A DNA stretch of 64,000 bases from Betaproteobacteria bacterium (GTDB taxonomy: Bacteria > Pseudomonadota > Gammaproteobacteria > Burkholderiales > Burkholderiaceae_C): NCBI GenBank assembly GCA_016716535.1, contig JADJWD010000005.1, positions 186,001 through 250,000 on the forward strand, written 5' to 3'. The notes beneath the pieces were generated by a model. It saw only the letters and a list, made by a program, of their open reading frames with translations. It was not told the origin of the DNA and searched no databases. Position 1 is the first letter of the stretch, and each line of letters begins with the position of its first letter. This document shows, one piece after another, positions 1 to 8,555 of the stretch. The translations under genes and the position numbers were made by a program.

Positions 1-254
1 CGCGCCAGTTCGGCGAGTTCGCCATCCGGCTCGCTTGCCTGCATCTCCTCGGCCGCGTCGAGGTCGCGCTCGCGCTGCTGGTAGCGCCGCCAGGTCTCGA
101 CGACGCCCGCCACCTCGGCCTGCTCGCGCGAGACGGCGAGATAACGCTTGATGTCGGCGGCGACTGCCGGGTCGGCGAGCGTCGCGTCGAGTTCAGTCAG
201 GCGCAGCGCGAGGCGCTCGAAGCGTTCGCGCAGGGCGGCGTTCAGCGCACTCAT
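1..254 (-). CDS. prfA: Peptide chain release factor 1, N-terminal part (runs off window)
   Basis: Only the first ~84 codons are inside the window; the rest lies beyond base 1. The protein begins MSALNAALRERFERLALRL and continues with an acidic, helical region (DPAVAADIKRYLAVSREQAE) that is characteristic of RF1 domain 1. RF1 recognises UAA/UAG in the ribosomal A site and releases the peptide. The start is the ATG read leftward from 254. It lies 55 bp downstream of the hemA stop on the same strand, and hemA-prfA is a classical bacterial gene pair, which supports the call. The GGQ and PxT motifs cannot be checked because they lie outside. Confidence 0.85.
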   Translation of the reverse strand, partial: MSALNAALRERFERLALRLTELDATLADPAVAADIKRYLAVSREQAEVAGVVETWRRYQQRERDLDAAEEMQASEPDGELAELA

Positions 255-309
255 CGGCGCGGCCTTTCGGCCGCCGGCGCGCTACGCAGCGCGCCCGGGC
301 GGGCCGCGT

Positions 310-1707
310 TCATCGCGGCGCGGGCCCGCTGCCGTTGTCGAAGCCGCGCGCCGGGCTGCCGCCGTGGGTGCCGGTGCCGCCGTTCGTGCCGTTCGTGCCA
401 CCGTTGACGCCGGTGTCGCGCAGCAGGCTGACGCCGCCGCTGCCGCGCAGGAAGAGGCGCGACACCGTGTCGGCGAGCCGCTCGCGCTCGGCGCCCTCGG
501 CGCCGTGCAGTTCGGCCAGCGCCCCGTGCAGCATCTTGCCGGTCAGCCCGCGTGCCAGCGAGCGCAGCACCTGCTCGACCGGCTCGCCGCGCGCCAGCAG
601 CCTGCGCGCGCGCGCCAGCTCGATGGCGCCCCAGTCGTCGGCTTGCCGGTTCAGCGCCTGGATCAGCGGCACCGCGGCGCGCTGGTCGAGCCAGTGCGCG
701 AAGCTCTGCACGCCGGCGTCGATGATCGCCTCGGCCTGTTGCACCGCGGCCTGGCGCTTCTCGCCGGCGCTTTGCACGCGCTCGCTGAGGTCGTCGACGG
801 TGTAGAGATAGATGTCGGCCAGTTGCGCGACCTCGGGCTCGATGTCGCGCGGCACCGCGAGGTCGACCATGAAGATCGGCCGGCGGCGGCGCGCCTTCAG
901 CGCGCGCTCGACGGCGCCCAGCCCGATGATCGGCAGCGTGCTCGCGGTGCACGAGATGACGGCGTCGAACTCGTGCAGCCGCTGCGGCAGGTCGGCCAGG
1001 CGCAGCGCCTGCGCGCCGAAGCGGCCGGCGAGCTTCTCGCCGCGCTCGAGCGTGCGGTTGGCCACCGCCATGCTGCGCGGCTGGCGCGCCGCGAAGTGCG
1101 TGGCGACGAGCTCGATCATCTCGCCGGCGCCGACGAAGAGCACGTGCAACTCGCGCAGGTCCTCGAACAGCTCGCCGGCCAGCCGCACGGCCGCGGCCGC
1201 CATGCTGATCGAATGCGCGCCGATCTCGGTGGAGGTGCGCACCTCCTTGGCCACCGAGAAGCTGCGCTGGAAGAGCTGGTGCAGCGTCGTGCCGAGCGTG
1301 CCGGCTTCGTCGGCCAGGCGCACCGCCTGCTTCATCTGGCCGAGGATCTGCGGCTCGCCGAGCACCATCGAATCGAGGCCGGCGGCGACGCGGAAGGCGT
1401 GCCGCGCCGCGTCGCGGTCGTGCTTGACGTAGGCGTGCTGCTGCAGATGCTCGGCGCTGACGCGGCCCTGTTCGGCCAGCCAGTCGAGCGCCGGCTCGAC
1501 GATCGGCGCCGCCGGCGCGGCGCCCACCGCGAGGTACAGCTCGGTGCGGTTGCAGGTGGAGACGATCGCCGCTTCGGGATCGACGCGTTCGAGCCGCTGG
1601 TTCAGCCCGCGCAGCGCGGGTGCGAGCTGTTCGGGCGAGAACGCAAGCCGCCCGCGCAGGTCCAGCGGGGCCGTCTGATGATTCAAGCCGAAGGTGATGA
1701 CGCTCAC
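310..1707 (-). CDS. hemA: Glutamyl-tRNA reductase
   Basis: First committed enzyme of C5 tetrapyrrole synthesis: it reduces glutamyl-tRNA(Glu) to glutamate-1-semialdehyde with NADPH. The 465-residue protein has the N-terminal GLNHQTAPLDLRGRLAF segment, the catalytic Cys52 in STCNRTELY, and the NADPH-binding FVGAGEMIEL at about 191-200. The C-terminal dimerisation helices follow, then a Gly/Asn/Thr-rich tail from about 430 (NGGTNGTNGGTGTHGG). That tail is unlike the conserved part and probably disordered. The gene reads leftward into prfA and has a divergent partner at 1767, so the promoter should sit in 1708-1766. Confidence 0.96.
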   Translation of the reverse strand: MSVITFGLNHQTAPLDLRGRLAFSPEQLAPALRGLNQRLERVDPEAAIVSTCNRTELYLAVGAAPAAPIVEPALDWLAEQGRVSAEHLQQHAYVKHDRDAARHAFRVAAGLDSMVLGEPQILGQMKQAVRLADEAGTLGTTLHQLFQRSFSVAKEVRTSTEIGAHSISMAAAAVRLAGELFEDLRELHVLFVGAGEMIELVATHFAARQPRSMAVANRTLERGEKLAGRFGAQALRLADLPQRLHEFDAVISCTASTLPIIGLGAVERALKARRRRPIFMVDLAVPRDIEPEVAQLADIYLYTVDDLSERVQSAGEKRQAAVQQAEAIIDAGVQSFAHWLDQRAAVPLIQALNRQADDWGAIELARARRLLARGEPVEQVLRSLARGLTGKMLHGALAELHGAEGAERERLADTVSRLFLRGSGGVSLLRDTGVNGGTNGTNGGTGTHGGSPARGFDNGSGPAPR

Positions 1708-1766
1708 ATGGCCATTGTAGATTTCGGCCCCTTCCCGGCGCTTGCCGCGGCTTGCTGCCGCCCGCG

Positions 1767-2045
1767 ATGGAACCGATTACCTTCCTGAATCATCTGGCCA
1801 ACCTCTTCGTGCCCGCGCTGGCGCTGGGCGCGCTGGCCGCGGCGTTGGCGAAGCTGACATGGCGCGCCGAACTGGCCGGCCGTGCGTGGTGGCAACTGGC
1901 CGCCGCAGCGGCAGGCGTCAACGCGGTCGTCACGCTGGCCGGCTTTGCCCTCAGCGGCGATGGCCGCATGGGCACCTACGTCGCAATGGTGCTCGCGACG
2001 ACGCTCGTGCTGTGGTGGTTCGGCTTCAGGCCGGGGCGGGGTTAG
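1767..2045 (+). CDS. Small inner-membrane protein, unknown function
   Basis: A 92-residue protein starting MEPITFLNHLANLFVPALA. It is almost entirely hydrophobic, with about three predicted membrane segments (roughly 8-28, 35-58, 68-86). The ATG at 1767 is preferred over an in-frame TTG 15 bp upstream. The gene is divergent from hemA and its stop overlaps the miaB stop by 4 bp, so it is tightly packed. No motif allows a function to be assigned; similar small membrane proteins are common in Burkholderiales. Confidence 0.6.
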   Translation: MEPITFLNHLANLFVPALALGALAAALAKLTWRAELAGRAWWQLAAAAAGVNAVVTLAGFALSGDGRMGTYVAMVLATTLVLWWFGFRPGRG

Positions 2046-3415
2046 GCGACTGCGGCAGCGCTTTCGACACCCACCGGCACGCCGCGCAGCGAGTGCGGCA
2101 GCGCCTCGGTGATCGTCACGTCGATCATCTGGCCGACGAGCCGCGCCGCGCTGTGCGCTCCGGCGTCGAAGTTGACGATGCGGTTGCACTCGGTGCGGCC
2201 CATCAGCTCGAGCGCGTTCTTCTTCGACGCGCCCTCGACGAGGATGCGCTGCACGGTGCCGACGCGGCTGGCGCTGATGCGCCGCACGTTCTGTTCCAGT
2301 AGCGCCTGCAGCTCCTGCAGCCGCTCGAGCTTGCGCGCCTGCGGCGTCTCGTCGGGAAGGCTGGCTGCCGGCGTCCCTGGGCGGCGGCTGTAGACGAAGC
2401 TGAACGAGCTGTCATAGCCGACGTCCTCGATGAGGCGCAGCAATCGCTGGAAGTCCTCTTCGGTCTCGCCGGGGAAGCCGACGATGAAGTCGCTGGACAG
2501 ACTGATGTTCGGCCGCACGGCGCGCAGCCGGCGCACGAGGCTCTTGTATTCCATCGCCGTGTAGCCGCGCTTCATCGCCATCAGGATGCGGTCGCTGCCG
2601 TGCTGCACCGGCAGGTGCAGGTGGCCGACGAGCTGCGGGATGCGCGCGTAGGCCTCCACGAGCCGCGGCGTGAACTCGTTCGGATGGCTCGTCGTGTAGC
2701 GGATGCGCTCGATGCCCGGGATCGCGGCCACCATTTCGAGCAGCAGTGCGAAGTCGGCCTGCTCGGCGGCCGCGTCGCCGGCACCGCTCGCATCAGCCAT
2801 CGCACCGCGGTAGGCGTTGACGTTCTGGCCGAGCAGCGTCACCTCCTTGACGCCCTGCGCGGCGAGGCCCGCGACCTCGGCGAGCACGTCGTCGAAGCGG
2901 CGGCTGACCTCCTCGCCGCGCGTGTACGGCACGACGCAGTACGAGCAGTACTTCGAGCAGCCCTCCATGATCGAGACGAAGGCGCTGGCGCCGCTGACGC
3001 GCGCCGGCGGCAGGTGGTCGAACTTCTCGATCTCGGGGAAGCTCACGTCGACCTGCGGGCGGCGTTCGCTGCGGCGCGCCGCGATCATCTGCGGCAGCCG
3101 GTGCAGCGTCTGCGGGCCGAAGACGAGGTCGACGTACGGCGCGCGCTCGATGATCGCCGCGCCTTCCTGGCTGGCGACGCAGCCGCCGACGCCGATCAGC
3201 ACGCCCTTGCTCTTCAGGTGCTTGACGCGGCCGAGGTCGCTGAACACCTTCTCCTGCGCCTTCTCGCGCACCGAGCAGGTGTTGAAGAGCACAAGGTCGG
3301 CTTCGTCGGCGTTGGTCGTCGGCTCGTAGCCTTCGGCGGCGCGCAGCACATCGGCCATCTTGTCCGAGTCGTACTCGTTCATCTGGCACCCGAAGGTGCG
3401 GATGAAGACCTTCAT
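2042..3415 (-). CDS. miaB: tRNA-2-methylthio-N6-dimethylallyladenosine synthase
   Basis: Radical-SAM methylthiotransferase that converts i6A37 to ms2i6A37 in tRNAs reading UNN codons. From the ATG at 3415 the protein has 457 residues. The N-terminal UPF0004 domain carries three cysteines (Cys10 in IRTFGCQMNEYDSDKM, Cys47 in FNTCSVRE, Cys79 in GVGGCVAS) for one Fe-S cluster. The radical-SAM CxxxCxxC is C153/C157/C160 in EGCSKYCSYCVVPYTRG, and a TRAM-like region closes the protein. A longer reading from 3484 exists but this start gives the conserved MKVFIRTFG N-terminus and forms an ATGA overlap with the upstream gene, indicating co-transcription. Confidence 0.96.
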   Translation of the reverse strand: MKVFIRTFGCQMNEYDSDKMADVLRAAEGYEPTTNADEADLVLFNTCSVREKAQEKVFSDLGRVKHLKSKGVLIGVGGCVASQEGAAIIERAPYVDLVFGPQTLHRLPQMIAARRSERRPQVDVSFPEIEKFDHLPPARVSGASAFVSIMEGCSKYCSYCVVPYTRGEEVSRRFDDVLAEVAGLAAQGVKEVTLLGQNVNAYRGAMADASGAGDAAAEQADFALLLEMVAAIPGIERIRYTTSHPNEFTPRLVEAYARIPQLVGHLHLPVQHGSDRILMAMKRGYTAMEYKSLVRRLRAVRPNISLSSDFIVGFPGETEEDFQRLLRLIEDVGYDSSFSFVYSRRPGTPAASLPDETPQARKLERLQELQALLEQNVRRISASRVGTVQRILVEGASKKNALELMGRTECNRIVNFDAGAHSAARLVGQMIDVTITEALPHSLRGVPVGVESAAAVA

Positions 3416-3834
3416 GGCCGCGTCCAGGTCTGCGCCACGGGGTCGAAGCGCCACGCCGCGGCCTGCTCGCGCGTCGCCGGCCACGGCTGGCGCGCGCGCT
3501 CGGCGGCGGTCAGCACCCAGACCTCGCCGACGAGGCCGGAGAGGTCGACCGTGTAGTGCACGAGCAGGCGCTGATTCGTCAACGCACCGCTGACGAGCAT
3601 CAGGTTGTTCTCGCCGCGGATGCGCGCGCCGGGCGCCAGGCGCGCCGGGCGGCCGTTGAGCAGCACTTCGGGCGGCTGCTGCACGACGATCTCGCCGCGC
3701 AGCGCAGTAGCCGGGAAGTTGCGCGGCTGCTGTGCGGCCGCGGGCAGGGCAGTGAGGCCGGCGGCGGCGGCCAGCAAAAGAGCGGCGGCCGTGCGGCGCG
3801 GAATGAACGAGGCAGGCAAGACACAGCGGGGCAT
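3412..3834 (-). CDS. Secreted hypothetical protein
   Basis: A 140-residue protein with an N-terminal signal peptide: basic PRRTAA, hydrophobic ALLLAAAAGLTALPA, then a likely AxA cleavage before AQQPRNFPA. The mature part is about 105 residues, with a GEIVVQQPPEVLLNGRPARL stretch and a Trp-rich C-terminus (WPATREQAAAWRFDPVAQTW). It overlaps miaB by 4 bp (ATGA), so the two are probably translated together. The ATG at 3834 is chosen over an in-frame ATG at 3888 because that one lies within the neighbouring tRNA terminator. Periplasmic location is inferred; function is unknown. Confidence 0.7.
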   Translation of the reverse strand: MPRCVLPASFIPRRTAAALLLAAAAGLTALPAAAQQPRNFPATALRGEIVVQQPPEVLLNGRPARLAPGARIRGENNLMLVSGALTNQRLLVHYTVDLSGLVGEVWVLTAAERARQPWPATREQAAAWRFDPVAQTWTRP

Positions 3835-3879
3835 GGTGTGGATCCAGTGGCTGTGGGAGCGCGGCAGCGCGGGGCCTGG

Positions 3880-3915
3880 CAAAAACAAACGGGCCCGAGT
3901 GTCGTGCTCGGGCCC
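3880..3915 (-). terminator. Rho-independent terminator of the tRNA-Met gene
   Basis: Reading leftward from the tRNA, a perfect 9-bp GC stem (3891-3899 with 3907-3915, arms gggcccgag/ctcgggccc) with a 7-nt loop is followed by a T-rich tract, the complement of aaaaacaaa at 3881-3889. It begins 10 nt after the tRNA 3' end. Confidence 0.85.
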
Positions 3916-3925
3916 GGGGCTGTTC

Positions 3926-4002
3926 TGGTGGCGCTTCAGGGACTTGAACCCCGGACCTGCGGATTATGATTCCGTCGCTCTAACCAACTGAGCTAAAGCG
4001 CC
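3926..4002 (-). tRNA. tRNA-Met (CAT anticodon, elongator type)
   Basis: The leftward strand reads GGCGCTTTAGCTCAGTTGG and so on. It folds into a canonical cloverleaf: 7-bp acceptor GGCGCTT/AAGCGCC, D arm GCTC/GAGC, anticodon stem ACGGA/TCCGC with loop ATCATAA (anticodon CAT), T arm CGGGG-TTCAAGT-CCCTG, and an encoded 3' ACCA. CAT can mean elongator Met, initiator Met or lysidine-modified Ile. The G-C first pair excludes an initiator. Elongator Met is favoured over tRNA-Ile2 by overall similarity, but that distinction is not certain. The 27-43 pair is an A-C mismatch. Confidence 0.93.
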
Positions 4003-4014
4003 TGTGAGCGCGTG

Positions 4015-4020
4015 ATTATA
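4015..4020 (-). promoter_or_regulatory. Candidate -10 box of the tRNA-Met promoter
   Basis: Read leftward, positions 4020-4015 are a perfect TATAAT, ending 12 nt before the first tRNA base. No convincing TTGACA-like -35 is visible at 16-18 bp spacing, so only the -10 is claimed. Confidence 0.55.
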
Positions 4021-4094
4021 TCGGCGCCGCCGCGCGCAGCCGGGCGCCACCACCTCTCGTGCACCGAGCCTGCTGCGCCGGTGCCAGGAACCCG

Positions 4095-5222
4095 ATGTTC
4101 AGCTTCTTCCGCAAGAAGCCGCCCGCGGATGCGGCTGTGCCTACGCCCGCGCCCGGCCCGGCGGCTGCGCCTGCGGCGGCAACGCCCGAGCCGGCTGCGC
4201 CTGTTGCGCCTGCCGCGCCCGCTGCGCCCGCTGCGCCGACTGCGCCGACTGCGCCTCCTGCTCCGGCATCCTCCGACGCATCCGCCGCCGCTCCTGCCGC
4301 CACGAAGTCCCAGGCCGGCTGGTTCGGCCGCCTGCGCGACGGCCTGCGCAAGACCGGCGGCAGCATCGCTGCCGTCTTCACCGGCACGCGCATCGACGCG
4401 GCGCTGTACGACGAGCTCGAGGCGGCGCTGCTGATGGCCGACGCCGGCAGCGCGGCCACACAGGCGCTGCTCGACGACCTGAAGCGCCGCGTCAAGGAAG
4501 CGCAGGCCAGCGACCCCACGGCGGTGAAAGGCCTGCTCGTCGAGGCGCTCGCCGCGCAGCTGGTACCGCTGCAGAAGACGCTCGTCGTCGGCGAAGAGCG
4601 CCCGACGGTGATGATGGTCGTCGGCGTCAACGGCGCCGGCAAGACGACGAGCATCGGCAAGCTCACGCGCCATCTGGCCGAGGGCGGCTGCAAGGTGCTG
4701 CTCGCCGCCGCCGACACCTTCCGGGCCGCCGCGCGCGAGCAGTTGGCGGTGTGGGCCGACCGCACGCAGGTGCAGATCGTCAGCCAGGAAGGCGCGGACC
4801 CGGCGGCCGTGACGTTCGATGCCGTCAGCGCCGGCCGCGCGCGCGGCTGCGATGTCGTCATCGCCGACACCGCCGGGCGCCTGCCGACGCAGGCGCACCT
4901 GATGGAGGAGCTGAAGAAGATCCGCCGCGTCATCGGCCGCGCACAGGAAGGCGCGCCGCACGAGGTGCTGCTGGTCGTCGACGGCAACACCGGCCAGAAC
5001 GCGCTGGCGCAGGTGAAGGCGTTCGACGCTGCGTTGGGCCTCACCGGCCTCGTCGTCACCAAGCTCGACGGCACCGCCAAGGGCGGCGTGCTGGCGGCGA
5101 TCGCCCGCTGGGGCGCCGAGCAGGGCCGCGTCGTGCCCGTCTACTTCATCGGCGTCGGCGAGAAGCTCGAGGATCTGCAGCCGTTCGACGCGCGGGAGTT
5201 CGCCGAGGCGCTGCTGCGCTGA
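4095..5222 (+). CDS. ftsY: Signal recognition particle receptor
   Basis: GTPase receptor that docks SRP-ribosome complexes at the inner membrane. The 375-residue protein starts MFSFFRKKPP, then has an Ala/Pro-rich low-complexity linker to about residue 68. This takes the place of the acidic A domain of E. coli FtsY. The NG domain follows, with P-loop VNGAGKTTS near 177, ADTFRAAAREQL, DTAGR near 257 and TKLDGTAKGG near 321. An in-frame ATG at 4059 is rejected as it overlaps the tRNA promoter region. It is transcribed away from the tRNA and converges with the DUF2726 gene. Confidence 0.96.
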   Translation: MFSFFRKKPPADAAVPTPAPGPAAAPAAATPEPAAPVAPAAPAAPAAPTAPTAPPAPASSDASAAAPAATKSQAGWFGRLRDGLRKTGGSIAAVFTGTRIDAALYDELEAALLMADAGSAATQALLDDLKRRVKEAQASDPTAVKGLLVEALAAQLVPLQKTLVVGEERPTVMMVVGVNGAGKTTSIGKLTRHLAEGGCKVLLAAADTFRAAAREQLAVWADRTQVQIVSQEGADPAAVTFDAVSAGRARGCDVVIADTAGRLPTQAHLMEELKKIRRVIGRAQEGAPHEVLLVVDGNTGQNALAQVKAFDAALGLTGLVVTKLDGTAKGGVLAAIARWGAEQGRVVPVYFIGVGEKLEDLQPFDAREFAEALLR

Positions 5223-5268
5223 GCCTCACGCGGCGCCGCGCCTTCGGCGGCGATCTTCGCCGCGGCGC

Positions 5269-5970
5269 TCAGCGCTTCGCCGGCAGCGCGTCGAGGTCGT
5301 CGAAGTAGTCCGAAGGCACCGGCTCGGCCGGCTCGTGCACGCGCGGGCCGTAGACGGTGGCGGCGAAGCCGCGGTCGTCTTCGGCCAGTTCCTCGGCCTC
5401 GGCCACCGGGATCAGCGGCATCGGCCGCGAGATCGTCGGCCGCGGCGCGTCGCCCAGCAACGGCGTGAGCTGCGTGCGCGCCTCCTCGACGCTCGGCAGT
5501 TCACCTTCGCGCCAGGTGAGCACGTGCACGCCGGCGTGGCGCAGCACGCGCGACATGCGGTCGTGCCGGCGCCGCGCGCGCTCGCTCTCGGAGGCGCTGC
5601 GGATGTCGATCGCCGCGATGACGGTCGCGCTGGCGTCGCACAGCAGCAGGTCGGCGCTCAGCGAGCCGACGCGCTGCAGCCACTCGGTGTAGCTGCGGCG
5701 AAGCGGCACGCGCACGAAGCGCGACAGCGGCACCTGCGCGAGCACCAGGTGCTCAGGGCAGGCGCGGCGCAGCACTTCGTAGGCCTGGCGCTCGTCGACG
5801 GTGAGCACGCGCGCCGCCTCGGGCGGCCAGCCGGCGACGGTGTCGACGCCGTCGCGGCCGTCATCGGCGCGGCCGCTGCGCTGGCGCCAGCGCATCGCCG
5901 CCCACAGCAGCACGAGTGCGAGCAGCGCCGCCGGCAGGGCATACGGGGTGATCAAGGCAAGTTGGTCCAT
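5269..5970 (-). CDS. DUF2726 membrane-anchored protein
   Basis: A 233-residue protein with one N-terminal membrane helix (about 9-27, YALPAALLALVLLWAAM), then a cytoplasmic DUF2726 domain from about 55 (VDERQAYEVLRRACPEHLVLAQVPLSRFVRV). This domain type resembles nuclease-like/topoisomerase-associated folds; here it has LLLCDASATVIAAIDI and HVLTWREGELPS. The last ~60 residues are acidic and proline-rich. The ATG at 5970 is chosen because it puts the hydrophobic segment at the N-terminus; the longer reading adds only a low-complexity leader. The biological role is not known. Confidence 0.75.
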   Translation of the reverse strand: MDQLALITPYALPAALLALVLLWAAMRWRQRSGRADDGRDGVDTVAGWPPEAARVLTVDERQAYEVLRRACPEHLVLAQVPLSRFVRVPLRRSYTEWLQRVGSLSADLLLCDASATVIAAIDIRSASESERARRRHDRMSRVLRHAGVHVLTWREGELPSVEEARTQLTPLLGDAPRPTISRPMPLIPVAEAEELAEDDRGFAATVYGPRVHEPAEPVPSDYFDDLDALPAKR

Positions 5971-6131
5971 GCGGGGCGGGGCTTGCTGGGCAAGGAAGGG
6001 CGGCAAGAAAGGGCGGGCTCGGGACGAGGGGCCGCTCGGCCGGCCCGCGCGCCGCAGGCCAGTCCGTACGATCGGCAACCCGCGCCGCGGGCACCAGCCC
6101 CAAAGCGACAAGAGACGTATCGGACGGTGAC

Positions 6132-6147
6132 AAAACGCTTCGGCGTT
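6132..6147 (-). terminator. Weak terminator-like hairpin downstream of ffh
   Basis: Read leftward: AACGC, loop CGAA, GCGTT, then TTG. The stem is only 5 bp (6134-6138 with 6143-6147) and the U-tract short, about 77 nt after the ffh stop. The rest of the 5971-6223 gap holds nothing I can name. Confidence 0.3.
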
Positions 6148-6223
6148 CCACCGGCCGCACGAGAGCGGCGGGTGCAAGTCCGGGTGCCCGTCAGGGGCTT
6201 GGCTGGCCGGCGCGGGCGACCTG

Positions 6224-7612
6224 TCAACGCGGCGGCAGGCCCGGAAAGCCCCCGCCGCCCATGCGGCGCATCATCTTCATCAGGCCGCCGCCCTTCATCT
6301 TCTTCATCATCGCCTGCATCTGCTCGAACTGGTTGAGCAGGCGGTTCACTTCCTGCACGTGCACGCCGGCGCCGGCGGCGATGCGGCGCTTGCGCGTCGC
6401 CTTGATGACCTCGGGCTTGCGCCGCTCGTGCGGCGTCATCGAATTGATGATGCCCTCCATGCGCCGCACGTCGCGCTCGGCGCGGTCCATGTCGGCGCCG
6501 GCGGCCTTGCTGGCGAGCTGGCTCGGCAGCTTGTCGACGAGGCCCGCGAGCCCGCCCATCTTCTTCATCTGCGAGATCTGGGCGAGGAAGTCGTTCAGGT
6601 CGAAACCCGAGCCGCTCTTGACCTTCTCGGCGAGCTTCTTCGCCTCGTCGAGGTCGACGCCCTTTTGCACCTCCTCGACGAGGGCGACGATGTCGCCCAT
6701 GCCGAGCACGCGGCCGGCGTGGCGCTCGGCATCGAAGACCTCGAGGCCGTCGATCTTTTCGCTCGTGCCGGCGAACTTGATCGGCGCGCCGGTCACCTGC
6801 CGCACCGAAAGCGCCGCGCCGCCGCGCGAGTCGCCGTCGAGCTTGGTCAGCACGACGCCGGTCAGCGGCAGCGCCTCCTTGAAGGCGCGCGCGACGTTGA
6901 CGGCATCCTGGCCCTGCATCGCATCGACGACGAACAGCGTCTCCACCGGCTGCACCGCCGCGTGCAGCTCGCGGATCTCGGCCATCAGCGCTTCGTCGAT
7001 CGCCAGCCGCCCTGCGGTGTCGACGATCAGCACGTCGAAGAAGTGGCGCCGCGCGTGGTCCAGTGCGGCGAGCGCGATGTCGCGCGGCTTCTGCTCGGGC
7101 GTGCTCGCGAACCACTCGGCGCCGGCCTGGCCGGTCACCGTCTTCAGCTGCTGGATCGCCGCCGGCCGGTAGACGTCGGCCGAGACGGTGAGCACTTTCT
7201 TCTTGCGCTTGTGGATCAGGTGGCGGGCCAGCTTCGCCGTCGTCGTCGTCTTGCCCGAGCCTTGCAGGCCCGCCATCAGCAGCACGGCCGGCGGCTGCGT
7301 CGCGAGGTCGATGTCGGCCGGCGGCTTCAGCGCGCCGGCGGCATCGGTCTCGCCCATCGTCGCGGCGAGCTCCTTGTGCACGATGCCCACCAGCGCCTGG
7401 CCGGGGTTCAACGAGCCGACGACCTGCTGGCCGAGCGCCTTGTCCTTGACGCGGGCAATGAAGTCGCGCACGACCGGCAGCGCCACGTCGGCTTCGAGCA
7501 GCGCGAGGCGCACCTCGCGCAGCATGTCGGCGACGTTGCTTTCGGTGATGCGCGCCTGGCCGCGCATCGTCTTGACCAGGCGCGACAGCCGTTCTGAAAG
7601 GGTGGAGGCCAT
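6224..7612 (-). CDS. ffh: Signal recognition particle protein Ffh
   Basis: SRP54 homologue that binds signal peptides and 4.5S RNA and pairs with FtsY. The 462-residue protein has an N domain (1-~100), the G domain with P-loop GLQGSGKTTTTAKL at 115-128, DTAGR, TKLDGDSRGGAAL, and a methionine-rich M domain from about 330 (QMQAMMKKMKGGGLMKMMRRMGGG). The ATG at 7612 gives the conserved MASTLSERLSRLVKTMRG; the longer reading from 7705 is rejected because it extends into the divergent gene. It is divergent from the CcsA-family gene at 7687, a common arrangement in Proteobacteria. Confidence 0.97.
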   Translation of the reverse strand: MASTLSERLSRLVKTMRGQARITESNVADMLREVRLALLEADVALPVVRDFIARVKDKALGQQVVGSLNPGQALVGIVHKELAATMGETDAAGALKPPADIDLATQPPAVLLMAGLQGSGKTTTTAKLARHLIHKRKKKVLTVSADVYRPAAIQQLKTVTGQAGAEWFASTPEQKPRDIALAALDHARRHFFDVLIVDTAGRLAIDEALMAEIRELHAAVQPVETLFVVDAMQGQDAVNVARAFKEALPLTGVVLTKLDGDSRGGAALSVRQVTGAPIKFAGTSEKIDGLEVFDAERHAGRVLGMGDIVALVEEVQKGVDLDEAKKLAEKVKSGSGFDLNDFLAQISQMKKMGGLAGLVDKLPSQLASKAAGADMDRAERDVRRMEGIINSMTPHERRKPEVIKATRKRRIAAGAGVHVQEVNRLLNQFEQMQAMMKKMKGGGLMKMMRRMGGGGFPGLPPR

Positions 7613-7686
7613 CGGGGGGCTGGCCGCGCGGCGCGCGGGTCGCGCGTGCGCAGGAGACAGAGGAAAGGGGTGGGTAAACTGCGACG

Positions 7687-8535
7687 ATGATTCTATCGAG
7701 CGCACCGGCGAGCCTGGCCCCTGGCGGCGGCCTGCTGCTGGCCGGCGTCACGCTGTTGCTCTACGCGCTGGCGGCGGTGCCGGCGGTCAGCGCGACGCGT
7801 GGCGGCGAGACCTGGCGCCGGCTCGGGCCGGCCGCGCTCGTCGGCGCGTTCGTGCTGCACCTGCTGCTGCTGCTCATCGACATCGGCGGCTTTGCCGGCG
7901 GCAGCACGGGCGGCGGCATGCGCTGGGGTTTCGGGCCCGTGCTGTCGATGACGGTGTGGCTGATGATCGCCGTGCACCAGGTCGAAAGTCGGCTGCTGCC
8001 GCTGCCCACCGTGCGGCTGGCGCTGGCGCTGGCGGGCATCGCGGGCGTCGTCTTCGCGGTGCTGTTCCCGGGTGACGCGCGGCACGGCGGCACGGTGCTC
8101 GCGCCGCTGCACTTTGCGCTCGGGGTCGGCTCGTATGGCCTCTTCGCCGCCGCGGTGCTGCACGCGAGCCTGCTCGACCGCGCCGAGCGGCGGCTGCGTT
8201 CGGGCGCGGCGCGCACGGCCGGCGCACCGGCGGGGCTGCCGCTGCTGCAGCTCGAGCGGCTGACCTTCCGCTTCGTCGAAATCGGCTTCGTCGTGCTGAC
8301 GCTCACGCTGCTGCTCGGCGTCTTCTCGGCCGCGCAATGGCGCTGGGACCACAAGTCGGTGTTCTCGCTGCTCGCCTGGGGCGTCTTCGCCGCGCTGCTG
8401 ATCGGCCGGCACCGGCGCGGCTGGCGCGGGCGGCAGGCGACACGTTGGCTGTACGTCGGCGCGGCGTTGCTGCTGCTGGCCTACGTCGGCTCGCGGTTTG
8501 TGCTCGAAGTGCTGCTGCGGCGCGCGGGCGCCTGA
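7687..8535 (+). CDS. CcsA/YpjD-family inner-membrane protein
   Basis: A 282-residue protein with about eight hydrophobic segments and the family signature QWRWDHKSVFSLLAW near 217-231. The CcsA family includes cytochrome c synthetases, but YpjD-type members lack the full WGxxWxWDxxE haem-handling motif and their role is unclear. Placement divergent to ffh is typical of ypjD. The start is the ATG at 7687, 74 bp from the ffh start, so the intergenic region should carry both promoters. Confidence 0.82.
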   Translation: MILSSAPASLAPGGGLLLAGVTLLLYALAAVPAVSATRGGETWRRLGPAALVGAFVLHLLLLLIDIGGFAGGSTGGGMRWGFGPVLSMTVWLMIAVHQVESRLLPLPTVRLALALAGIAGVVFAVLFPGDARHGGTVLAPLHFALGVGSYGLFAAAVLHASLLDRAERRLRSGAARTAGAPAGLPLLQLERLTFRFVEIGFVVLTLTLLLGVFSAAQWRWDHKSVFSLLAWGVFAALLIGRHRRGWRGRQATRWLYVGAALLLLAYVGSRFVLEVLLRRAGA

Positions 8536-8555
8536 AGCACAGCGAAAGAGGAGCC

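Noticed and set aside
6060..6223. Possible structured RNA (agcggcgggtgcaagtccgg) between DUF2726 and ffh, e.g. group II intron part, riboswitch or 4.5S RNA
   Set aside because: Lacks the conserved GGUCAGGuCCGGAAGGaAGCAGC-like SRP RNA core and any domain V or riboswitch core I could align.
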